Shown here piece by piece: positions 7,419 to 12,742 of a DNA stretch of 12,742 bases (position 1 is its first letter; each line of letters begins with the position of its first letter). The notes beneath the pieces were generated by a model, which made no database searches, had not been told where the DNA came from, and was given only the letters and a program-made list of their open reading frames with translations. The translations under genes were made by a program, and so were the position numbers. The DNA comes from Xanthobacteraceae bacterium (GTDB taxonomy: Bacteria > Pseudomonadota > Alphaproteobacteria > Rhizobiales > Xanthobacteraceae), in assembly GCA_030043175.1 (NCBI GenBank), contig JASHYD010000288.1, positions 1-12,742 of the forward strand, given 5' to 3'.

Positions 7419-7463
7419 ATGCGCCGAAAGACTATATGCCCCGAACGGCATCGCCACTGCTGA
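7419..7463 (+). CDS. Candidate 14-residue Cys/His/Arg-rich peptide ORF
   Basis: ATG at 7419 follows GAGGG with a six-base spacer, which is a strong ribosome site, and reads MRRKTICPERHRHC before TGA at 7461-7463. It sits just behind the EcfG-like promoter. The peptide has two Cys and two His. It may be a leader peptide, a microprotein or a chance ORF. No family is known to me. Confidence 0.22.
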   Translation: MRRKTICPERHRHC

Positions 7464-7939
7464 TGGGCGGGAACAGCCGCGGTTACCAATCGATCAGCGT
7501 GACTCTTAGCCGTCAGGTTTGCTGATTGAAAGCACGTCAAGAGACCCTGCCGATCGCATATTGGGCTGCCGATCATGGAGTCCCGAACCGAGACAATCGA
7601 CGACGAAATTGCTCGGATGCTCTCAATAATGAGAGAAAACTGTACAGGAAAACTGCACAGGAATTAAGAGTAACTACAGCAGGTACAACCTCACCGGCCC
7701 AGACGGTCCGACAGCATGTAAGGCATGAGTCCGGCCTTAGCGAATGAACAATTGAGATCAATCCATGACTGCAGGAACACTCCACTTGAGCGCGGCCAAC
7801 CCGTCTCGCGGCGATCGAGAGCATCGGCCCAAGCCGCGCCGAAATCACATTTCCGCAAACCTCCACTCTGGAACGGCGGCATGACAATTGTAGTGAGCAG
7901 GAAAAAATAGTCGCTGATAAAGTCTGAAGGGGACCTCAG
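7464..7939. other. Gap upstream of the carboxylate-amine ligase gene
   Basis: No firm gene. One 30-codon frame (7575-7667, MESRTETIDDEIARMLSIMR...) looks protein-like but has a weak ribosome site. No clear promoter for the ligase gene is visible; GGAAC at 7872-7876 lacks the matching -10 at 16-17 bases. Confidence 0.3.
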
Positions 7940-9097
7940 GTGACGGACTATAGCTTCGGTATCGAAGAAGAGTACTTCATTATCGGGCGTCGGACGGGGA
8001 ATATCAAGGCTGAGCTTTCGCAGGCTTTCATGAAGGCCGCGTCAAAGCAGCTTGGCAGCCAATTGACGAAAGAGCTCCTGCAGTCGCAAATTGAGGTTGT
8101 CACTCGCCCCCTCCTTCATGCGGAGCAGGCGAGGCAGGATTTGTTGCTTTTTCGCAAAACGCTTGCCGACGTGGGCCAGAAGTACGGGATTGGCATCTTG
8201 GCTGCTGGAACTCATCCGCTCGCCCGTCCAGATCAACACCTCACCACCAATAAGCGACGATATACGAAAGTCATCAAAGAGCTCGGCATTGTCGGTCTTG
8301 GTAATGCGCTCTGCGGGTTGCACGTTCACGTCGCCGTGCCTGATCCCGATTCTCGCGTCGAGATCATGCATCGTTTGGTTCCCTTCCTTCCAATCCTACT
8401 CGCGTTGTCCACCTCCTCCCCGTTTTGGGCTGGAATTGAAACCGGCCTGCTGGGTTATCGAAATGCTGCCAATGACGCATTTCCACGTTCCGGATTTCCG
8501 GAAATGTTTCGCTCCGGCTCAGAGTACGAGGAGTACGTTCAAGCACTTACGGAAGCCAAGATCATTGCTGATTCGACTTACATTTGGTGGGCGTTGCGCC
8601 CATCGCTGCGCCACCCGACGCTCGAATTGAGGTTGACCGACTCTTGCACTGCCATTGATGATGCGGTCGCGATCGCTGGCTTGTACCGGGCTCTTGTTCG
8701 ACATGTCGTCGAGCATCCCAAATTGAACGCTCAATTCTCGGCGGTCGTGCGCGCGCTTACAGAAGAGAACCGTTGGCGCGCCCAGCGCTACGGCACCGCA
8801 GGGACGTATATCGACGTGGTGACCAGGGAGGCAAAGCCTTTCAGACAGATATTGGATGAGACATTGGCACTTGTACGCCCTGACATGACGGCGCTTGGTC
8901 TCGACTCGGAGGCGGCTCATCTTAGGCGGATTGCAGCAAATGGGACATCAGCGCATCGGCAGGTTTCGCTCTATCGCGATTTACGCAAAGCGGGCGTGTC
9001 GCGCATCGCGGCCCTCAAGGAGGTATGTCGCTGGCTCTGCAGCTCGACCGAAGCTGGATATTTTGTCCAGAACCAGCCACGGGCGGATGCTGCTTAA
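7940..9097 (+). CDS. ybdK: YbdK-type carboxylate-amine ligase (glutamate-cysteine ligase family 2)
   Basis: The product is a 385-residue member of the GCS2 family (PF04107), ATP-dependent enzymes that join a carboxylate to an amine. E. coli YbdK (372 residues) has weak glutamate-cysteine ligase activity in vitro and its real substrate is unknown. The start is the GTG at 7940-7942, preceded by AAGGGGA at normal spacing. Expected motifs are all present: FGIEEEYF (6-13) and QIEVVT (50-55) with the acidic metal/ATP residues, GTHP (90-93), CGLHVHVAVPD (125-135), and ELRLTDSC with the following DDAVAIAGL in the C-terminal half. The length is normal and there is no break. It lacks a signal or membrane segment, so it is cytoplasmic. 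It stands alone between a long gap and a transposase remnant. Family is firm; the reaction is by analogy. Confidence 0.93.
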   Translation: MTDYSFGIEEEYFIIGRRTGNIKAELSQAFMKAASKQLGSQLTKELLQSQIEVVTRPLLHAEQARQDLLLFRKTLADVGQKYGIGILAAGTHPLARPDQHLTTNKRRYTKVIKELGIVGLGNALCGLHVHVAVPDPDSRVEIMHRLVPFLPILLALSTSSPFWAGIETGLLGYRNAANDAFPRSGFPEMFRSGSEYEEYVQALTEAKIIADSTYIWWALRPSLRHPTLELRLTDSCTAIDDAVAIAGLYRALVRHVVEHPKLNAQFSAVVRALTEENRWRAQRYGTAGTYIDVVTREAKPFRQILDETLALVRPDMTALGLDSEAAHLRRIAANGTSAHRQVSLYRDLRKAGVSRIAALKEVCRWLCSSTEAGYFVQNQPRADAA

Positions 9098-9103
9098 GGC
9101 ATA

Positions 9104-9143
9104 CTCCACCGAACTGGCTTGAATCGAACCGAACGCGGTGGAG
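9104..9143. repeat. Inverted repeat just after the ligase gene
   Basis: CTCCACCG (9104-9111) and CGGTGGAG (9136-9143) are perfect complements around 24 bases, starting six bases past the ligase stop. No T-run follows, so it could be a 3' mRNA stabilising hairpin or a Rho-dependent end rather than an intrinsic terminator. Confidence 0.4.
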
Positions 9144-9248
9144 CACGGAAACTGCAATCACGATGTGAGCCGCAGGTGTGCGCCCACACGGCGGGGCGTT
9201 TGTAACACAGGCCGGTTCTCGTCCATAGCGAGCTGAGACTCCCGCTGC

Positions 9249-9509
9249 AATTTTCAACGCACGCGCAAGCAGAAGTCTGTTCTTGGCCAGACGCGCTGCC
9301 GGCGCGCCCGCGACATTGAAACCTGCGTGATCCATCCAACTGTATCGGACGCACATCGCGGCGCGAAAACCGATCGCCTCGACACTGGATTGCTCAAGAC
9401 GCGTCTGCATCGGCTGGTTGCGCGGAGAACTCGATCACTGTCGGCTGGTAGCAATTCCGCGCCGGACGAAGAGGGTGCGAAGCGGCTGCGTCTGTCCAAA
9501 AGCCGGTAA
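9249..9509 (+). pseudogene. Fragment of an IS110-family transposase, frameshifted
   Basis: Spliced across frames, the plus strand reads like the N-terminal half of an IS110-family transposase (DEDD-type). SLFLARR (about 9276-9300) shifts into RARDIETCVIHP, then AHRGAKTDRLDTGLL (from about 9348), the hallmark 'REHRRAKTDRLDTELL' of this family. The next part, GWLRGELDHC and VAIP, is in another frame, and EEGAKR returns to the earlier frame before a stop at 9507-9509. So at least three frameshifts are needed and the C-terminal half with the second catalytic region is absent. The fragment lies directly after the ligase gene, at the left edge of a decayed zone. IS110 elements lack clear terminal inverted repeats, so the ends cannot be placed. 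Confidence 0.72.
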
Positions 9510-9686
9510 CTGCACCAAGTCCCCGAGTAAGCGACGGTTCGGTTGACCCGAGGACATATTCGACATGCATGGCTTTGTTTCATGACGCGGCTGACTGTGC
9601 TGAGATGATGAAGAGACTGAATGCGTCGGCGCGCTGAGGCAGTCACAGGGCGTCCGATCGCTGAAACTCACCTATAAACTCTCCAC
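9510..9686. other. Gap between transposase remnant and orphan terminator
   Basis: No gene larger than 22 codons is supported. A short frame at about 9570 (MALFHDAADCAEMMKRLNAS) lacks a ribosome site. As a strong terminator follows at 9687, this stretch could encode the body of a small RNA; no promoter is convincing (TTGACC near 9543 has no -10). Confidence 0.3.
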
Positions 9687-9711
9687 AGCCCCGGATATCT
9701 GGGGCTTTTTT
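9687..9711 (+). terminator. Factor-independent terminator, plus strand
   Basis: AGCCCC (9687-9692) pairs with GGGGCT (9701-9706) around an eight-base loop and runs straight into six T (9706-9711). It is a clear intrinsic terminator for rightward transcription. No intact gene lies in the 590 bases before it. Confidence 0.8.
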
Positions 9712-9731
9712 CATGTCTTCCACCATGCTGT

Positions 9732-9746
9732 TTACTTCAAAAGTAA
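9732..9746. repeat. Small dyad upstream of a short ORF
   Basis: TTACTT (9732-9737) and AAGTAA (9741-9746) are perfect complements around CAA. It lies 44 bases before the ATG of the 34-codon ORF, in the right place for an operator. Confidence 0.25.
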
Positions 9747-9789
9747 CGACACCGTCACCATTTATTCGTTAGAACATGGAGTGATTTCT

Positions 9790-9894
9790 ATGAGTGCAGC
9801 AAAGCATGTCCTTGCCGAGTTACGGAAAATCCGGTTTGGCATCCGCCATAAAAAGGGCGACGCGCTAAACACCGCCGGCAAGAACTACGGATAA
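9790..9894 (+). CDS. 34-residue ORF, probably the 5' part of a frameshifted gene
   Basis: The ATG at 9790 has GGAGTG about six bases upstream and opens MSAAKHVLAELRKIRFGIRH, followed by KKGDALNTAGKNYG and a TAA at 9892-9894. A one-base shift at that point continues as IKADFDRQLAEVDQHIKAAE in the frame that stays open to 10157. The two parts together look like one helical, charged protein, so the short ORF is likely a broken gene rather than a finished microprotein. I do not recognise the family. The later part of the second frame (Pro/Thr-rich) is unconvincing. It is the first reading after the orphan terminator and could have its own promoter near the dyad at 9732-9746. Confidence 0.35.
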   Translation: MSAAKHVLAELRKIRFGIRHKKGDALNTAGKNYG

Positions 9895-10111
9895 AGGCTG
9901 ACTTCGACCGTCAACTCGCCGAGGTTGACCAGCATATCAAGGCAGCGGAGGCAGGCAATCTCACGACAATGCCTCTTCCCACGCCGAGCACCACCGCCCC
10001 CCACCCCGCCCCAGCTCAAACAACCGCCCACGGTTACACGCGATCAGCTCCAACGAGCTGGCGGATTTATGGTGACCCCGGCAACCGCTGCATGAGAACG
10101 AAAACGCTCCA

Positions 10112-10294
10112 GTGTTTAAGACAGGACCAAATAGGCACCGATCAGCCCCTGCCGTAACCGGCGGCATCAAGCAACCGAAGCCAAGAGACTTTTTCGGTAT
10201 ACGGCCGCAAGCTCCAAAGCGTTCCAAGCCGGTGAACTCGATGCCATCGTTCGAGGAACAATCCAAAACCAACAAAAGCAAGAAGAAAGGCTAA
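10112..10294 (+). CDS. Possible basic small ORF or C-terminal remnant
   Basis: A GTG at 10112 opens 60 codons ending in TAA at 10292-10294. The product is strongly basic and Pro-rich (GGIKQPKPRDFFGIRPQAPK, and a tail EEQSKTNKSKKKG), suggesting a nucleic-acid-binding tail. The GTG has no ribosome site, and the frame is open upstream to a TGA at 10073, so this may be the end of a longer broken gene, possibly the one that starts at 9790. It faces the SDR pseudogene, which comes toward it from the right. Confidence 0.25.
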   Translation: MFKTGPNRHRSAPAVTGGIKQPKPRDFFGIRPQAPKRSKPVNSMPSFEEQSKTNKSKKKG

Positions 10295-10311
10295 CCCATG
10301 GACAAGCCCGG

Positions 10312-11009
10312 TTACGATTCTCGCGTTCGAGTGCTTTGGCCATGCCCGCGCGCCAGCCCTCGGCGATGGACTAGGATGCGGGATCGGGAAAGATCTCCTC
10401 ATCGCCTTGCTCCAGGCCATCGAAGATGCCTCGCGCCGCCGACTCCGGCGCTTCGGAATGTTGAAGCCGCGGTTCATATCGGTGTCGATCGGCCCGAGGA
10501 TCACGGCGTGGACCGCAATACCTTGGCCCGCCAGGAGCGTCCTCAACGACTGCGTCATGGTTAGCGCAGCTGCTTTCGACATCGAGTAGCCGGGGATGAC
10601 TGGCAAGGGCGCGAGCGCCGCGAGCGAGAGGTTATTGACGATAGCGCCTTTGGAGCGTTTAGCAGCGGCAGGAACTCGCGCGTCACTTTGAACACGCCAA
10701 ACAGGTTGACGGCCAGGTGCTGTTCGATAACGTCGAGGTTGCTCAGATCGTCATAAATAGCGACGCTAGCATTGTTGATCAGGACATCGAGGGCACCGAT
10801 CTTATCGACGGCCTGTTGAATTTGCGCAGCGCTGGTCACATCCAGTGTCAGCGGCGTTGCGCGCTCGTCCGCGATCTGCGACCTCGACCCCGCGTGTTCC
10901 CGCATAAACACGGTTGGCTCCCCGGTTGAGTGCCTCACCGACAAGGGCACGGCCGTGCCTCGATTGGCGCCGGTGATCAAGATGGTCTTGCTCGCGATGT
11001 TGATGACAT
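10312..11009 (-). pseudogene. Short-chain dehydrogenase/reductase (SDR), multiply broken
   Basis: Minus-strand pieces in three frames add up to a classical SDR of about 230 residues, NAD(P)-dependent. In order they are SKTILITGANRG (nucleotide motif), GRALVGEALNRGANRVYAGT, TPLTLDVTSAAQIQQAVDKI, GALDVLINNASVAIYDDL (NNAS motif), LFGVFKVTREFLPLL, VIPGYSMSKAAALTM (catalytic Tyr and Lys of YxxxK), VHAVILGPIDTDM, then AARGIFDGLEQGDEEIF and GWRAGMAKALERE. Frameshifts are needed near the start (about 11005), after TGANRG (a T appears lost, about 10958), near 10870, 10655 and 10455. An in-frame TAG sits at 10371-10373. The ATG at 11007-11009 directly follows GGAGG. The residues for cofactor and catalysis remain readable, so decay is fairly recent. 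The substrate is unknown. Confidence 0.85.
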
Positions 11010-11492
11010 CCTCCGATTGGTCCAGACTTGGCGCGGCTGGTCATTCGTGCCGGCCTCGTCTGTGAAACCGGCCCGGGGGCTGAAACTCATCGGTCCTTGG
11101 TAATTTTTTGCGATTGGTCACTTCGCTTGAACGGCAAACCAGGATTTGTGCCGCAGCCCGCATTCGCAGGCGCAGTAATTTCGGAAGGGAAGGCCGCACC
11201 CTTTTGGCGCTAGTCGTCGAACATCGCTGCCCGATGGCGCCTGGTGGAATATCGTCGGCCTCGATCGACGCGGCGCGATCGCGCTGCGGCAGAAGGGGGC
11301 AGAATGTGGTGTCACTTGCGGATCAAATTCACCCGAGGTGCTCGATTGGCGGGATTACAGCTCATCCCCCTGATGGCTTTCGCCCCCAGCGGATGCCGGT
11401 GCCGCAAGAGATGGTCCGGTTCCAGACCAAACGCCCCTTCCTTTCGATCAGGAGCCTGATGTAGCTTCACTCGAGTGCGAGCGGAGAGAGCA
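11010..11492. other. Gap upstream of the binding-protein gene
   Basis: I see no recognisable gene. Several overlapping plus frames (11028-11213, 11108-11464, 11244-11459) conflict and lack ribosome sites and family likeness. The promoter of the binding-protein gene should lie here, but no clear pair of hexamers was found. Confidence 0.35.
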
Positions 11493-12485
11493 ATGAAGAT
11501 ACAGCGTCGCCAATTTCTGCGAGTAGCGGCGGGCGGCGCCACCCTTCCTGCCGTGTCGCGGATCGCGTGCGCGCAGACCTATCCGACCCGGTCCGTCACA
11601 ATGGTCGTTCCGTTCGCTCCGGGTGGGACGACCGACGTCGTTGCCCGCATCGTCGGTGAAGACCTCTCGCGCGGACTCGGGCAGCAGTTTGTCATTGAGA
11701 ACGTCGCCGGAGCTGGTGGTACTACCGGCACCATCCGAACGATGCGCGCCAGCCCAGATGGCTACACCATCCAGATCGGTCAGATGGGGACCCATGCAGC
11801 TGCGGTGGCGCTCTATCCCGACCTCGCCTACAAGCCGGATGTCGACTTCGAGCCAATCGGCATGGTCGCCGGTCTGCCTATCGTAATCACGGCGAAGAAG
11901 GAACTGCCGGCCAACGATCTGAAGGAATTTATGCTCTATGTTAAAGCCAATGCCGAGAAGGTGAACGTCGCCCATGCTGGCGTTGGCTCGATTACACATT
12001 CCACTTGCCTGCTGCTCAATTCCCTTCTCGGCATAAAGCCAACGTTCGTGCCATTCACCGGCGCCGCACCTGCTATGAATGCATTGCTTGGTGGGCAGGT
12101 CGATTACATGTGCAATGCCATCCCGGACGCCGTTCAGCAGGTTCGGAGCGGTGCGGTTAAGGGGTATGCAATCAGCGTTGCCGAACGCAGTCCGAGTTTG
12201 CCGAGTGTTCCAACAGCTATGGAAGCCGGCTTGCCGGAGTTCCGGGTATTGGCTTGGAACGCGCTATTTGCGCCCAAAGGGACGGCGAAGCCGGTCCTCG
12301 ACAAGCTCACCGACGCGCTCGACAGAGCGCTCGACGAAGAGAACGTGCGCAAGCGACTGCTCGCACTCGGGTGCAACATTCCGGATAAGACAGAGCGTGG
12401 CCCGCAACCGCTTACGGCTCTCGTGAAGAGCGAGATCGCGCGTTGGACGCCGATTATCAGGGCAGCAGGCATTAAAAACAAATAG
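11493..12485 (+). CDS. Bug/TctC-family periplasmic solute-binding protein with Tat signal
   Basis: The 330-residue product belongs to the tripartite tricarboxylate transporter receptor family (PF03401, TctC/Bug). These periplasmic proteins bind carboxylates or related small molecules for TctAB-type membrane carriers or for sensing. The start is the ATG at 11493-11495 after GGAGAGAG; a GTG at 11475 would put six residues before the signal. The signal is twin-arginine (RRQFLRVAAGG, ending IACAQ). Family motifs follow: YPTRSVTMVVPFAPGGTTDV (30-49), VIENVAGAGGTTG (67-79), ASPDGYT (86-92), AGVGSITHS (152-160), PFTGAAPAMNALLGGQVDYM, then a normal C-terminus. Length is usual and the gene is intact. 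No tctA or tctB lies nearby, which is common for the many orphan Bug proteins of Bradyrhizobium and Burkholderiales. The ligand cannot be told from sequence. Confidence 0.93.
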   Translation: MKIQRRQFLRVAAGGATLPAVSRIACAQTYPTRSVTMVVPFAPGGTTDVVARIVGEDLSRGLGQQFVIENVAGAGGTTGTIRTMRASPDGYTIQIGQMGTHAAAVALYPDLAYKPDVDFEPIGMVAGLPIVITAKKELPANDLKEFMLYVKANAEKVNVAHAGVGSITHSTCLLLNSLLGIKPTFVPFTGAAPAMNALLGGQVDYMCNAIPDAVQQVRSGAVKGYAISVAERSPSLPSVPTAMEAGLPEFRVLAWNALFAPKGTAKPVLDKLTDALDRALDEENVRKRLLALGCNIPDKTERGPQPLTALVKSEIARWTPIIRAAGIKNK

Positions 12486-12742
12486 AATCGGGAAATTTTC
12501 GAGAAATACTCCGTAGACTTCATTGCTCGAATACGGACTTCCGGTAATGGAATGGTGGGGCCGTGCTCCAGCGAGTGATGCTCAGATCGGGCGAGTGTCA
12601 AAACGGAGCGCCGCCAGATCCAACAAATCAATCTCGTACGACCATGAATCACGGAGGTGCTTCCTCGCACACGCCACGCCTCACATGTCAGGCCTCCTCC
12701 GCAGCGGGCTCGCAACAATCCACCGTAAGAATATTAGGTCTG
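12486..12742. other. Right-edge gap
   Basis: No gene is supported. A weak stem (TCCGTA at 12510-12515, TACGGA at 12532-12537) without a T-run follows the binding-protein gene. A 31-codon minus frame (about 12597-12692) starting with GTG reads plausibly (SYEIDLLDLAALRFDTRPI at its end) but cannot be backed further. Confidence 0.3.

Noticed and set aside
7464..7490. Second GGAAC (7470 region) as an EcfG promoter
   Set aside because: No GTT lies 16-17 bases downstream; the GGTT there is too near.
8042..8920. Minus-strand frames within the ligase gene
   Set aside because: They oppose a complete, motif-bearing GCS2-family gene and show no domain.
9015..9671. Minus-strand frames over the transposase remnant
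   Set aside because: The IS110 signature is on the plus strand (AKTDRLDT), so these minus frames are shadows.
11448..12718. Minus-strand frames opposite the binding-protein gene
   Set aside because: They are shadows of the TctC-type gene. The 194-codon frame is Ser/Arg/Leu-rich and carries no motif.
1..12742. CRISPR array, tRNA or rRNA gene, toxin-antitoxin or defence operon
   Set aside because: I found no spaced repeats, cloverleaf with a CCA-type acceptor, rRNA signature, or pair of overlapping small genes of known families.

Overview
The window looks like chromosomal DNA from a GC-rich soil alphaproteobacterium, most likely Bradyrhizobium or a close relative. The evidence is Tat-type signal peptides of the RRxFITLLG kind, an orphan tripartite-tricarboxylate (Bug/TctC) binding protein, a small protein of a pattern common in rhizobia, an IS110-type remnant and a possible EcfG (general stress response) promoter. 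The genus assignment is inference; no marker gene is present.

Layout. The left third is on the minus strand: the start of an exported protein running off the left edge (<1-146), a Tat-exported amidohydrolase-2 family protein (353-1453), and a large YbiO-like MscS mechanosensitive channel that probably starts at a TTG codon (2116-4527). From about 4530 to 7940 the DNA is sparse in genes. It holds a probable decayed gene with an AT-rich, dyad-rich island (5068-5398), a small coiled-coil membrane protein with a recognisable promoter (5755-6099), a 57-residue protein (6489-6662), a possible small minus-strand membrane protein (6796-7110), and an EcfG-like promoter in front of a 14-codon ORF. An intact YbdK-type carboxylate-amine ligase follows (7940-9097).

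The stretch 9098-11009 is a graveyard: a fragment of an IS110-family transposase with frameshifts, a strong orphan terminator, a broken small-ORF locus, and an SDR oxidoreductase with several frameshifts and a stop. The right end holds an intact Tat-exported Bug/TctC solute-binding protein (11493-12485) with no transporter membrane genes beside it.

The intact genes do not form one pathway. The mechanosensitive channel, the YbdK-type enzyme and the EcfG-like promoter are loosely consistent with stress adaptation, and the two Tat-exported proteins with periplasmic handling of organic compounds. I found no convincing new multi-gene system. The least explained parts are the AT-rich dyad island near 5.3 kb, the coiled-coil membrane protein, the tiny ORF behind the EcfG-like promoter and the orphan terminator near 9.7 kb.
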